NCBI RefSeq assembly: GCF_000423645.1 | Contig: NZ_AUIJ01000008.1 | Span: forward strand, 1 to 64,000 | Source of the DNA: Sediminimonas qiaohouensis DSM 21189 | Lineage (GTDB): Bacteria > Pseudomonadota > Alphaproteobacteria > Rhodobacterales > Rhodobacteraceae | Length of the DNA stretch: 64,000 nt | Reading direction: 5' to 3' | Shown: piece after piece, positions 19,474 through 29,778 of the stretch | Position numbering within the stretch: position 1 is the stretch's first letter | Layout: every line of letters starts with the position of its first letter | The notes under the pieces: generated by a model | What the model was told of the DNA's origin: nothing | Databases searched by the model: none | What the model saw: only the letters and a program-made list of their open reading frames with translations | Position numbers and translations under genes: made by a program

Positions 19474-20475
19474 TCAGGCGGCCCCAACCACCCGCAGCGC
19501 AGGGCGCCTCGGCTGCACGCCGCGAAACTCGTCGATTTCCCTTACCAAATCCGCCAGTTCGGGATCAGCCCGCAATTCGGTAATCCTGCGCTCATACCAC
19601 TCGACCGACTGCTCGTGCAGGCTGCGCAACTCGGGATCGGCCATAAACGACGACAACCATCCATTCACCAACGCGTCGTAGCGCCGGATGCTGTTGTCTG
19701 GAACATCGTTCAAATCAAAGCGCTTCCAATACTGCATGCCAAGGGTATGCGACATGTGATTGGCCCGCCCGCGCGCCCGCTTGACCAGGAAGGTTTCCAT
19801 CGCACGTAGCGCATAATGATTAACCTGGGCCACTTCGAAAGAGGGCTGAACGCGCTCCCCATCGACGGTAGTTGGCACCCCTCCGGGGGAAACGGTGTTG
19901 ATACGCCCCTCCCAATCATCATGCGGTATCGGTGCATGAATGCCGACCCGGCGATACTTTTCCAGACCGCAAAACAGGGATTTAACGAACTTTCCCGCCT
20001 CCTTGCGCGTGGCGGGCGTGTGTTCAGCCAAGCGGAATTGATGCGTCACCGGCCTGTCGGTAAACCGGCGCACGTCGCCGGGGCCGAAGTTTCGCCATGG
20101 GACCGCGATGACATCCGCGCCGGGGCCGGATGCCTCGACCAATGCCCTGACCGATCCGTCGCCGATCTTGATATTGAGGAACTCGTCAACATCACAGACG
20201 AAATTCCAATCGGCTTGCTTGACCTCGTCATACCGCAAGGCCTGCTTCAAGGCCGAGCGATGAATGCCCGCGCGCGGCCAGATCCGCGTGGGGTGGTGCC
20301 GAACCAACCCCTTGCGCTCAAGCGCGCGCAGCAACTCGCGCGTGCTATCCTCACAATCGTTGGTGCACACTAGAATATTATCGAATCCCAATGACTTGTA
20401 GTGCGAAACCCATTCAAGGACGAACGGCCCCTCGTTTTTCATCGTCGAAATGACGGTAAATATATCCTTGGTCAC
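19474..20475 (-). CDS. Glycosyltransferase family 2-like protein
   Basis: 333 residues. The N-terminus ISTMKNEGPFVLEWVSHYKS is the signature of the GT2-like subgroup often found in Rhodobacteraceae surface-polysaccharide loci. DVDEFLNI supplies the DXD-type metal site at residues ~95-102. The start is taken as GTG 20475, with TAAGGGCAG upstream and the conserved domain directly after it; a longer frame reaches 20562. It has no polysaccharide genes beside it, so the acceptor is unknown. Confidence 0.78.
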   Translation of the reverse strand: MTKDIFTVISTMKNEGPFVLEWVSHYKSLGFDNILVCTNDCEDSTRELLRALERKGLVRHHPTRIWPRAGIHRSALKQALRYDEVKQADWNFVCDVDEFLNIKIGDGSVRALVEASGPGADVIAVPWRNFGPGDVRRFTDRPVTHQFRLAEHTPATRKEAGKFVKSLFCGLEKYRRVGIHAPIPHDDWEGRINTVSPGGVPTTVDGERVQPSFEVAQVNHYALRAMETFLVKRARGRANHMSHTLGMQYWKRFDLNDVPDNSIRRYDALVNGWLSSFMADPELRSLHEQSVEWYERRITELRADPELADLVREIDEFRGVQPRRPALRVVGAA

Positions 20476-20677
20476 AAGTACTGCCCTTAGATCTATTCTT
20501 GCCTGCCTCGTGCCCGCGCCCCGCAAAATCGGAGGCGATAGCACAGCGGTGGGTTTTCCCACTCGTTCTCTTAACGATACAACGAAGAGTCAGTGAATCC
20601 AAGAACTTGTCATGTGAAGTTACATCACCGCATACAAATCGTTCCGAATTTGACACAGTTCAAGCAAACGCCGCGGC

Positions 20678-21955
20678 TCACCGCAACCGCGCGGAAACGC
20701 CGTGGATCAGGCGCGCGGCAACCTCGAAAAACGGCCCCTTGGCCCATGTCAGGCGCTCCTTGTGGCTATTCACCGGCGCAATGGGCAGCCCCCCCTCGTC
20801 GCCAGACATGAGGGCCCGCGCGATCGCATCACCAAACAGGGTCCCCGGCCCGATGCCACGCCCGGAATAGCCAAAAATCGCGTACCCCCCCTGCCCGATC
20901 CGCATAATCTTGGGCAGGTGATCGGACGTCATCGCGATGCGCCCCGACCAGAAATGCTCGAACGGGTGCTCCGCGACGTCGGGAAACCGCCGGGAAAACG
21001 CACGCCGCGCCCACGCCTCGTGCAGCCCAAGCGCATCGGGCAACCCCATGGCGCCAAATATCACGCGCCCGGCGCGATCGGTGCGAAAGGCGCTCATGAC
21101 CTTGCCCGTATCCCAACACCCCTCGCCGCCCGGCAAAATGCGCGCGGCCTGGTTGTGGCCCAAGGGCGCGGTGGCCAGTTGAAAGAAGTTGACCGGCGTC
21201 AGGGTCGGCAGCTCTGCGCCTTCAAAGGGTTGGTGATAGGCGTTCGTCGCCACCAGCAAACGCGGCGCCGTCAATGTCCCGCCAGCCGCTTCGACCCGCC
21301 ATTGATCCGCATCCCGCGCGATGCGCATGGCACAGGTGTTCTCGAACACCCGTGCGTCGGCCTCTTGCGCGGCGCGGGCCAACCCCTTTGCGTAGGCCAG
21401 CGGCTGGATCGTGCCGGCGCGCGCATCATGCAGGGCGCCATGTATGCCGGTAATTCCGCTATGGCGGCGCGCCTCTTCGCCCCCCAGCAGGCGCACGGGT
21501 GCGCCGCGCTCCTCCTGTTGGCGGTAGCGTTCTTGCAGCTCGGAAAACCCGCCGGGGGCATGCGCACAATGCAACGTGCCGCCGCGCACGGGCTCGCACT
21601 CAATGCCGTGCTCTTCGATCAGGTCGAAAACCGTGTCTGGCCCCTTGGCCAGCGCCGTGTTCAGCCGCGTGCCCGCCTCTTGCCCAAGCTCGTCGCACAC
21701 CGCGTCGGGCGGTAGCCAAAGCCCCGCGTTCACAAGCCCCACGTTGCGCCCCGATCCGCCGTGGCCGACCGTTTCCGCCTCGATCAAGACGACGCTCATC
21801 CCCGATTGCGCGGCCGTCAGCGCGGCCGAGCACCCGGTGAACCCGCCGCCTATGACGATCAGGTCGGCGGCGATATCCTCGGCCAGCGCGGGTGCCTCGA
21901 ACGGCTCGGCGCAGGTGGCCTGCCACAGGTTTTGCATCTTGCCGGCGCGATCCAT
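20678..21955 (-). CDS. FAD-dependent amine/amino-acid oxidoreductase (DAO family)
   Basis: 425 residues of the D-amino acid oxidase superfamily, similar in layout to gamma-glutamylputrescine oxidoreductase and other secondary-amine oxidases. The FAD dinucleotide fold is LIVIGGGFTGCSAALTAAQS at ~32-51. The second FAD motif is VGHGGSGRNVGLVNAG. The C-terminal FAD contact is AIFGYSGRGIGPGTLFG. ATG 21955 follows GGGAGG closely. The exact substrate is uncertain. It lies 73 bases after the glutaryl-CoA dehydrogenase gene start-to-stop run on the same strand and could share its transcript. Confidence 0.85.
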   Translation of the reverse strand: MDRAGKMQNLWQATCAEPFEAPALAEDIAADLIVIGGGFTGCSAALTAAQSGMSVVLIEAETVGHGGSGRNVGLVNAGLWLPPDAVCDELGQEAGTRLNTALAKGPDTVFDLIEEHGIECEPVRGGTLHCAHAPGGFSELQERYRQQEERGAPVRLLGGEEARRHSGITGIHGALHDARAGTIQPLAYAKGLARAAQEADARVFENTCAMRIARDADQWRVEAAGGTLTAPRLLVATNAYHQPFEGAELPTLTPVNFFQLATAPLGHNQAARILPGGEGCWDTGKVMSAFRTDRAGRVIFGAMGLPDALGLHEAWARRAFSRRFPDVAEHPFEHFWSGRIAMTSDHLPKIMRIGQGGYAIFGYSGRGIGPGTLFGDAIARALMSGDEGGLPIAPVNSHKERLTWAKGPFFEVAARLIHGVSARLR

Positions 21956-22028
21956 GCACCCCTCCCAACGGAACCGTAGATGTGGCGCATAACGAAAAAA
22001 CCATGCGCCTCCCTTCGGTTAGACAGGA

Positions 22029-23252
<1,224 letters not shown>

Positions 23253-23314
23253 AGTGGCCTCGCGAGTGAGTTTTCTACATGAGTTTTTTGCGGATTATGT
23301 TGAAGCATACAGAC

Positions 23315-23330
23315 CAATATGCGCATATTG
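23315..23330. promoter_or_regulatory. Palindromic operator between gcdH and lysR
   Basis: CAATATGCGCATATTG is a perfect 16-base palindrome, 63 bases from the gcdH start and 41 from the LysR start. TTGAAGCA occurs on both sides (about 23300 and 23328). A LysR-type dimer site with T-N11-A geometry is the likely reading. Confidence 0.6.
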
Positions 23331-23370
23331 AAGCAAGATTTCCGCATCTATTCATGAGTAAACCGCATAG

Positions 23371-24279
23371 ATGATTGCCCCGCGACGCTTCCTTCCCTCG
23401 ATCGCCTCGCTCCGCGCGCTGGAGGCATTGGACAGGCTTGGCAGCGCCACCGCGGTCGCCGAGGAACTGAACCTCACGCAAAGCGCGGTCAGCAGGCAAT
23501 TGCAAACGCTTGAGACGCAGCTCGGAGTGACGCTCATCACGCGAACACGGCGGCAGATGACGCTGACGCCCGCGGCCGTGGCCTATGCCGCCGATGTCCG
23601 CGCGGCGTTGCAGAAAATCGCGCAGGCGGCCCTGAAACTGCAGGTCAAGCCGGAGGGCGGTACCGTGAACCTGGCCATCCTGCCCACCTTTGGCATGCGG
23701 TGGCTGGTGCCCCGGCTGGCGGACTTCGCGCGCCTTCATCCGGACATCACGATCAACATGTCCACCCGCCTCTCACCGTTTAACTTCGCGTCGGAACCCT
23801 TTGACGCGGCTATACATTTCGGAACTCCGGATTGGCCGGGAACCGATCACATGCGCCTGCGGACCGAGCGGGTAATCGCCGTGTGTGCGCCCCCGCTTCT
23901 TGAGGGGGTCAAGATCAACGGGCCCGAGGATGTTGGCAAACTACCGCTTTTGCACATCGAAACCCGCCCCGATGCCTGGGCCGAATGGCTGTCGGCCTAT
24001 GGCGTGGCCGGCGACCCCCTGACCGGGACGCTGTATGACCAGTTCTCAACGATAACGCAGGCGGCCTTGCATGGGCTGGGCGTGGCGCTTTTGCCTGATT
24101 ACCTGGCGGAACAGGATCTTGCCACGGGGCGCCTTGTGCGCGCTTGGGGCGGTCCGATCGAGATGCAAGGCGCCTATTACCTTGTCTGGCCCAAAAGCCA
24201 TGCCCACGACCCCGCAGTGACTCGTTTTCGCGATTGGCTGGCCACGCAGAGCGAGGACGAGGATCCACTGCCAAGATAA
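23371..24279 (+). CDS. LysR-family transcriptional regulator (GcvA-like)
   Basis: 302 residues. The N-terminal winged helix-turn-helix is LRALEALDRLGSATAVAEEL with recognition helix TQSAVSRQLQTLETQLG. The substrate-binding domain follows from ~90 and includes VNLAILPTFGMRWLVPRLAD, the GcvA subgroup pattern. Divergence from gcdH suggests it controls that gene in response to glutarate or glutaryl-CoA. This is an inference from gene order. Confidence 0.9.
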   Translation: MIAPRRFLPSIASLRALEALDRLGSATAVAEELNLTQSAVSRQLQTLETQLGVTLITRTRRQMTLTPAAVAYAADVRAALQKIAQAALKLQVKPEGGTVNLAILPTFGMRWLVPRLADFARLHPDITINMSTRLSPFNFASEPFDAAIHFGTPDWPGTDHMRLRTERVIAVCAPPLLEGVKINGPEDVGKLPLLHIETRPDAWAEWLSAYGVAGDPLTGTLYDQFSTITQAALHGLGVALLPDYLAEQDLATGRLVRAWGGPIEMQGAYYLVWPKSHAHDPAVTRFRDWLATQSEDEDPLPR

Positions 24280-24303
24280 TAAATATCACAAAAGCGATTT
24301 AAA

Positions 24304-24318
24304 CTTAATATTATTAAG
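24304..24318. terminator. AT-rich palindrome between convergent genes
   Basis: CTTAATATTATTAAG is a perfect 15-base palindrome in an 84-base AT-rich gap between the lysR and kinase stops. It stands out in this GC-rich window. It may help end transcription from both sides, though AT stems are weak terminators. Confidence 0.3.
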
Positions 24319-24363
24319 GTTTATAGGAAAAATTCTTGTCTAATTGCGACATAATCGCATGAC

Positions 24364-25401
24364 TCATGATGTCGGCAGAACAATGCAGAACGTGCTGCCC
24401 TCGCCCGGCGCGCTGTCGATCAACAACCGCCCGCGATGGCGGTTCACGATGTGCTTGACGATCGCAAGGCCAAGGCCCGTCCCCCCCTTCTCGCGCGAGC
24501 GGTGGCTGTCGACCCGGTAAAACCGTTCGGTCAAGCGCGGGATATGCAGCGGGTCGATGCCGGGGCCGGTATCGCGCACGCAGATGCGCACCGCCTCGGC
24601 GCGCAATGCAGGGTCCTGCGCCGGCCCCGTTATGGATAGCGTCACCGTCCCACCCCTGCCGCCATACTTGATCGCATTCTCGACAAGGTTGGTCACGACC
24701 TGGCGAAGCTGGTCCGGCTCGGCCGGCACCATGATCGCGCTTTCGGGCATCTCATGTACGATCGTCACATCCGAGCCGCCCGCCAAATGGGTCAATGTGC
24801 GCGACGCGCCTTCCACCAGCTCGACGATATCCACGGGGTTGGCCGGGCGCATCCGCTCTTCCGCCTCGACCTGGCTGAGCGAGAGCAGATCGCGCACCAA
24901 CCGGTTCATGCGCTCGGCCTCGTGCTCCATGATCCCGAGAAACCGCTCGCGCGCCGCCGCATCGTCCCGCGCCGGGCCGCGCAGTGTCTCGATAAAGCCC
25001 AACAGCGCAGTCAGGGGCGTGCGCAATTCGTGGCTGACATTGGCAACGAAGTCGCGCCGCATCTGGCCGACCTGTTCCATGTGGGTCACGTCTTCGAAAC
25101 AGGTCAAAACGCCTTGCCCCTCCTGCAGGGCTACGAACCCGCAGTTGACCGCATACGTCACGTCCTGTTGGCCATCATTGGTCAGGTACCGGGCCGTGCG
25201 CGCCTCAAGCGACGAGCGACAGCCATCCACCGCGTGCAACACCGTTGGCTGCCGCACCACCGTAGTCAGAAGCCGCCCCGCCGGGGGCTGCCCAAACAGG
25301 CGCGCCGCCGCCGCGTTGGCGGCAACGATACGGTCATCGGCGCCAACGAACAGGGCGGGCATCGGCACCGCCTCCAGCAATCCATCAAGCCCCTGCGTCA
25401 T
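24364..25401 (-). CDS. PhoR-like sensor histidine kinase without membrane segment
   Basis: 345 residues: a PAS-like domain (LLEAVPMPALFVGADDRIVA) and HisKA with His in DFVANVSHELRTPLTALLGF. HATPase motifs are NLVENAIKYGG, CVRDTGPGID and GGTGLGLAIVKHI. This is the PhoR pattern, but no membrane helix precedes the PAS domain, as in several Rhodobacteraceae PhoR proteins. No phoB, pst or phoU gene is in the window. The start is ATG 25401, with GGGCAGGGGC before it; a TTG at 25428 directly after the upstream gene's stop is the alternative. Confidence 0.82.
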   Translation of the reverse strand: MTQGLDGLLEAVPMPALFVGADDRIVAANAAAARLFGQPPAGRLLTTVVRQPTVLHAVDGCRSSLEARTARYLTNDGQQDVTYAVNCGFVALQEGQGVLTCFEDVTHMEQVGQMRRDFVANVSHELRTPLTALLGFIETLRGPARDDAAARERFLGIMEHEAERMNRLVRDLLSLSQVEAEERMRPANPVDIVELVEGASRTLTHLAGGSDVTIVHEMPESAIMVPAEPDQLRQVVTNLVENAIKYGGRGGTVTLSITGPAQDPALRAEAVRICVRDTGPGIDPLHIPRLTERFYRVDSHRSREKGGTGLGLAIVKHIVNRHRGRLLIDSAPGEGSTFCIVLPTS

Positions 25402-25428
25402 GCCCCTGCCCTTTGTTGTGGCCGACAA

Positions 25429-26622
25429 TCAGTCCGATTGCGCCGTTTGTGCGGCCTCGGCTGCGGTGGTGAACACCTTGCACAGTTCTCCGATGTCCTC
25501 CAGTCCGACGGAGACGCGAAAGAACCCCTCAGACATGCCAAGCGCGGCGCGGGTTTCGGCGCTCATGGCGCGGTGGGACGAACTGGCCGGGTGCGATAGC
25601 GTGGTTCCCACGTCCCCCAATGTCGGCGCGAAAGCCAGACCATCGGCAGCGCGGGTAAAGGCGTTGGCCGCCGCGCGCCCGCCCGTCAGCTCAAAGCTGA
25701 CCATGTTGCACCCCTGCCCCCCCAGTAACGCGCGCGCACGGGCCGCGTCGGGGTGATCGTCGCGCGTGGGATAAAGCACCCGCTTCACCGCGGGCAACCC
25801 GGCCAGGTGATCCGCCAGCGCCGCCGCGTTGTCCTGCGCCCGCTCGAACCGCAGGTCGAACGTGGCAAACCCGCGCTCGGCCAGCCAGCAATCGAACGGG
25901 CTGGGCGTCAGGCCGGTGGTGACGGCGAAATCATAGATCGCCTTTTGCACCTCGGCGTCGCGGGCCACGGCATAGCCCAATGTCACGTCGGAATGCCCGG
26001 CCAACAGCTTGGTCACCGAATGAATGACGATGTCGGCGCCCACCTCGAACGGGCGATAGCCGCGCGGCGTGGTAAAGGTGTTGTCCACGACCAGCAGGAT
26101 CCCCTTCTCTCGCGCAAGGCGCGCAAGGCCCTCCATGTCGGCCACCCGCAGCGTCGGGTTCGAGACGACCTCGATCAGGATCATCCGCGTCTCGGGGCGG
26201 ATCGCCTCGGCAAAGCGCGCGGCGTCGGTCGGGTCGGCAAGTGTCGTCTCGATCCCCATGCGCGGCAAATCCTGCCCCATCAGGCGCAGCGAGCGACCAT
26301 AAAGCTGATCGCCCCCAACGACATGATCGCCGGCCTTCAGCAGCCCCATCATCACCGCCGTGACCGCCGCCATGCCCGAGCCGGTCACGACACCGCCACT
26401 CGCGCCCTCCATCGCGTCGAGGCGCGCGGCAACCACATCGGCATTGGGGTGCCCCTCGCGGGCATAGGTGTAGCCTTGCACGTCCCCATCGTATTGCGCA
26501 TCCAACTCATCGGGGCTGTCGGAGGCGTAGACAACCGAGGGGCTGAGCGGTGTGACAACAGGGGTGGACACGCTATCGGGAAAGGCGACAGGGCGAATGA
26601 GCGAAGGGCGTGAATTGCGCAT
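25429..26622 (-). CDS. Cys/Met metabolism PLP-dependent enzyme (gamma-synthase type)
   Basis: 397 residues of the trans-sulfuration family: cystathionine gamma-synthase, O-succinylhomoserine sulfhydrylase or methionine gamma-lyase. The PLP lysine is in IHSVTKLLAGHSDVTLG. The cofactor region is SGMAAVTAVMMGLLKAGDHV and the C-terminal motif is FFRVSVGLEDIGEL. The start at 26622 is fixed by AAAGGAGA 7 bases upstream. Exact chemistry cannot be decided by eye. The reading frame is followed directly by the PhoR-like kinase. Confidence 0.88.
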   Translation of the reverse strand: MRNSRPSLIRPVAFPDSVSTPVVTPLSPSVVYASDSPDELDAQYDGDVQGYTYAREGHPNADVVAARLDAMEGASGGVVTGSGMAAVTAVMMGLLKAGDHVVGGDQLYGRSLRLMGQDLPRMGIETTLADPTDAARFAEAIRPETRMILIEVVSNPTLRVADMEGLARLAREKGILLVVDNTFTTPRGYRPFEVGADIVIHSVTKLLAGHSDVTLGYAVARDAEVQKAIYDFAVTTGLTPSPFDCWLAERGFATFDLRFERAQDNAAALADHLAGLPAVKRVLYPTRDDHPDAARARALLGGQGCNMVSFELTGGRAAANAFTRAADGLAFAPTLGDVGTTLSHPASSSHRAMSAETRAALGMSEGFFRVSVGLEDIGELCKVFTTAAEAAQTAQSD

Positions 26623-26744
26623 CAGGGATCTCCTTTTGCGCAGATCAGTGCCACAGGGGCACGGCACCGGCAAGCAAGCAATGCGCGGGCGGCCCCACTC
26701 ATTGCCCTGCGCCTTTGCCAGGAGGCCGGTGAAACAAGCACGGA

Positions 26745-27266
26745 TTATACAGTCGATAAACCGACGCGATACCGACGCATATTTTCCTGGTAATGCAGGG
26801 CGCTGGCCCGCAGCATCTCGATCGCCTGCTCGTCAAGTGCGCGCACCACTTTGCCCGGCGCACCCATCACAAGGCTGCCGTCCGGGATCTCCTTTCCCTC
26901 GGTCACCAAGGCACCCGCACCGATCAGGCAATTGCGCCCGATGCGCGCACCGTTCAACACCGTCGCCCCCATCCCGATCAGGCTGTTTTCACCGATAATG
27001 CAGCCATGCAGCATCGCCTTGTGCCCGACGGTGCAGCCGGGCCCAACCGTCAGCGGAAAGCCCATATCGGTGTGCATGACGCAGTTTTCCTGCACGTTTG
27101 ATCCCGCACCGATGCGGATCTCCTCGTTGTCGCCGCGCAGGGTGCATCCGAACCAGACCGACGCCGCGGTTTCCAGCACCACCTTGCCAATCAGGTTGGC
27201 ATCGGGCGCAACCCAAGTGTCATCGGCGATCTGGGGAACATGGCCATCGAGTGCGTAGTAAGTCAT
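26745..27266 (-). CDS. Gamma carbonic anhydrase family protein
   Basis: 173 residues of left-handed beta-helix built from hexapeptide repeats (YrdA/PaaY group). The three zinc-ligand His residues are visible in CVMHTD and VGHKAMLHG. The enzyme may hydrate CO2, or act as a thioesterase like PaaY. It overlaps the end of gmk by 4 bases, so it is translationally coupled to guanylate kinase. Confidence 0.9.
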   Translation of the reverse strand: MTYYALDGHVPQIADDTWVAPDANLIGKVVLETAASVWFGCTLRGDNEEIRIGAGSNVQENCVMHTDMGFPLTVGPGCTVGHKAMLHGCIIGENSLIGMGATVLNGARIGRNCLIGAGALVTEGKEIPDGSLVMGAPGKVVRALDEQAIEMLRASALHYQENMRRYRVGLSTV

Positions 27267-27907
27267 TGCATCTCCTCGAATTCTTCGTGCAGGGCCTTCA
27301 CATGCGCGTTCAGTCCCGGTTGCTGTAGCCGCTTGAGGCGCGCGGCCTCGACAATCGTCTGGAGCCGCCTGCTCGTTTCCTCAAGATCGTCGTTGATCAG
27401 GACGTAATCGTACTCGGCCCAATGGCTGATCTCGTCCCAGCTCTTGCGCATGCGTTTTGCGATCACCTCGTCGCTATCCTGCCCGCGCGAGACCAGCCGA
27501 TGATGCAATTCCTTGATCGACGGAGGCAGGATGAAGATCGAAAGCGTGTGCTGCCCCAGTGCCGAATTCTGGATTTGCTGCGCCCCCTGCCAATCGATGT
27601 CGAACAGGACATCGTGCCCCGCATCGATCGCATTTTCCACCGGCCCGCGCGGCGATCCGTAGAAATTGCCGAACACATGCGCATGCTCCAGCATGTCGCC
27701 GTTCGCGACATCGCGCTGAAACTTCGCGTCCGTCAGGAAATGGTAATCAGTCCCGTCCACCTCCCCCTCACGCGGGGTCCGGGTGGTGGCCGACACCGAA
27801 AAGGAAAGGGTCGGGTCCCAGTCGCGCAACCGCCGGGTCAACGTGGATTTACCGGCGCCCGAGGGCGAGCTGAGGATGATCAAAAGGCCGCGGCGGGTTG
27901 CGGGCAT
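27263..27907 (-). CDS. gmk: Guanylate kinase
   Basis: 214 residues, full length. It phosphorylates GMP to GDP with ATP. The P-loop is [16 protein letters not shown] at ~9-24. The GMP-binding region follows, with [20 protein letters not shown] and the [10 protein letters not shown] motif. yicC lies 7 bases upstream. yicC-gmk pairing is common in bacteria. Confidence 0.96.
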   Translation of the reverse strand: MPATRRGLLIILSSPSGAGKSTLTRRLRDWDPTLSFSVSATTRTPREGEVDGTDYHFLTDAKFQRDVANGDMLEHAHVFGNFYGSPRGPVENAIDAGHDVLFDIDWQGAQQIQNSALGQHTLSIFILPPSIKELHHRLVSRGQDSDEVIAKRMRKSWDEISHWAEYDYVLINDDLEETSRRLQTIVEAARLKRLQQPGLNAHVKALHEEFEEMQ

Positions 27908-27914
27908 GGGTGTG

Positions 27915-28805
27915 TCACTCCACGTTCTGAACCTGTTCGCGCATTTGGTCGATCACCGTCTTCAGGTCCAGCCCAATGCGCGTCAGGGCGGTTGACTGCG
28001 CCTTGGCGCACAGGGTGTTTGCCTCGCGGTTGAACTCCTGGCACAGGAAATCCAGCTTGCGGCCCACCGGGCCATCGGCATCAAGCAGATCACGCGCCGC
28101 GGTGACATGTGCACGCAGGCGGTCCAACTCCTCGGTGATATCGGATTTGACGGCGATCAATGCCAATTCCTGCGCCACGCGGGCCTCGTCGGCGGTATCG
28201 ACGTTGTCCATCACCCGCGCCAGCGCGGTCGTCATGGTCTGGCGTTGCTCGGCACTTCGGGCCTGCGCGGCTGCGCTGGCCTGTTCGACCAGGCTGGCGA
28301 CCTGTTCCAATTGGTCCACCAGAATAGCATGCAGGGCTCGCCCCTCGTCCGCACGCATTTTGCGAAAAGCCTCCAGCAGCGTCTCGAAATCCGACAGCAG
28401 CACCTTGAGCAGGGCGCCGGTATCCGCATCGGCGCTGCGCGCCTCTAGGACGCCGCGTTGCGACAGAACATCGGCAGCGGTCGCAGGGGCCAGCGACAGG
28501 CCCCGCTGCATCGCTTGCGCCTCGATCTCGGTCATCGCATCCAGCACCGCGCCAAGCGCCGGCTGATTGAGGGCCATCTCGCCGCCCGCGTCTTCGCGGG
28601 TAAGGCGCAGGTTCAAGGTAACGCTCCCGCGCGACAATGACCGGGACACCCGGGCACGAAGCTGCGCCTCCAGCCCCTCGATCCAGTCCGGCACCCGAAT
28701 GCGCAGATCCAGCCCCTTGGCGTTGACGCTGCGCAGCTCCCAACTCCAACTGGCGCCTGCGCCGCTGTTCTTGGCTGCGGCAAACCCGGTCATCGACTGT
28801 ATCAC
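27915..28805 (-). CDS. yicC: YicC-family endoribonuclease
   Basis: A 296-residue YicC/YloC protein. The N-terminal mark is [10 protein letters not shown], followed by [20 protein letters not shown]. The C-terminal DUF1732 part has [20 protein letters not shown] and [20 protein letters not shown]. The family has been shown to act on RNA, including small RNAs. GTG 28805 is chosen because the family always begins at MIxSMTGF; upstream in-frame codons are not conserved. It is first in yicC-gmk-gammaCA. Confidence 0.92.
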   Translation of the reverse strand: MIQSMTGFAAAKNSGAGASWSWELRSVNAKGLDLRIRVPDWIEGLEAQLRARVSRSLSRGSVTLNLRLTREDAGGEMALNQPALGAVLDAMTEIEAQAMQRGLSLAPATAADVLSQRGVLEARSADADTGALLKVLLSDFETLLEAFRKMRADEGRALHAILVDQLEQVASLVEQASAAAQARSAEQRQTMTTALARVMDNVDTADEARVAQELALIAVKSDITEELDRLRAHVTAARDLLDADGPVGRKLDFLCQEFNREANTLCAKAQSTALTRIGLDLKTVIDQMREQVQNVE

Positions 28806-29088
28806 GTGGCTCTCCCGTCCCGGTCTTGGCAGACCTAAGCCATTTGCGCCCCGAAGGGCAAGACGGGCCGCGCGCGGCCTCTCGCCGAATTCCGTCGCCA
28901 GGATTAACCAACCGTAAAGAATTTGTGCGCAATTATTCTTAAATCGCGGTAGATTTGGGATCGGATGGTATTTCGACGACATCGCGAAAACCTGTTGTCA
29001 AACGGCAATCGGGCTCGCGACATCTGATATGCAACGCTGGGGGGCGGCATGTCACGCGCCAGCAACACACAAGGGTGGAGGCGGAGCC

Positions 29089-29772
29089 GTGAGCTTTGCA
29101 CAGGATGAAACAGTGGGCGTTGTCAGCTTGGCAGCGCATCGCAAAGGGCGAAACGGCACGCGTCCACTGGCGCAGGTCGATGCCTACTGGCACGCGCTCT
29201 ATTCCCAAGGCGGCATACCGGTTCGGGCGGATATCAGTCCGCGCGGAATCGAGGGCGCCCTGCAGCATTGCTTCGTGATCGAGCGCGTGGCGCATCACGT
29301 CGTGCGGTTTCGGGTCGCCGGGCACGCCCTGTGCGACCAGATCGGAATGGAACTGCGAGGCATGCCGCTGAGCGCGCTGTTTTCCCCGCCAACCCGCGAG
29401 CAATTGCGCACCGTCCTGCCAGCAATCTTCGAGCAGCCCGCGCTATGCCATCTGGAACTGAAGGTGAAGGGCGACAGCGGGCAGCCCCCGGTGAGCGCGC
29501 GCATGATCATGTTGCCACTGCGGGGGCACACGGGGGCCATAACCCACGCCTTGGGCGCGATCGAGGTGAACCCGAATGCGGAGGCAATCGCGGGGCCATC
29601 TCCGCGACGCTTTGACGAGATGACCGCGCGATTGCAAAGGGTTCCCGCCCGCGTGGAAATCGGGGCCAGACCCGACCGGGCAGAGCCCGCGCAAGGCATT
29701 GCCGAGCGGGCACGCCCGTTCCGACCCGCCCGCGCGCCGCGTCACTTGCGCCTTATCGATAGCGACACCTGA
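29089..29772 (+). CDS. PAS-domain protein (DUF1457 type)
   Basis: 227 residues with a single PAS-like domain of the PAS_5/DUF1457 family: VDAYWHALYSQGGIPVRADI, then FVIERVAHHVVRFRVAGHAL and MPLSALFSPPTREQ. Proteins of this type are typical of Rhodobacteraceae and other alphaproteobacteria and have no output domain. The Pro/Arg-rich C-terminus (~190-227) looks disordered. GTG 29089 is chosen because GGTGGAGGCGGAG lies just upstream. Function unknown; a sensory role is an inference. Confidence 0.75.
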   Translation: MSFAQDETVGVVSLAAHRKGRNGTRPLAQVDAYWHALYSQGGIPVRADISPRGIEGALQHCFVIERVAHHVVRFRVAGHALCDQIGMELRGMPLSALFSPPTREQLRTVLPAIFEQPALCHLELKVKGDSGQPPVSARMIMLPLRGHTGAITHALGAIEVNPNAEAIAGPSPRRFDEMTARLQRVPARVEIGARPDRAEPAQGIAERARPFRPARAPRHLRLIDSDT

Positions 29773-29778
29773 GCGCGC

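Noticed and set aside
26623-26744. A SAM-type riboswitch in the leader of the Cys/Met-metabolism gene
   Set aside because: A part resembling GTTTCACCGG...CTGGCAAAGG was seen, but the conserved UUAAA and GCUAAA elements of SAM-II are missing, and the apparent TATAAT is the stop codon region of the upstream gene.
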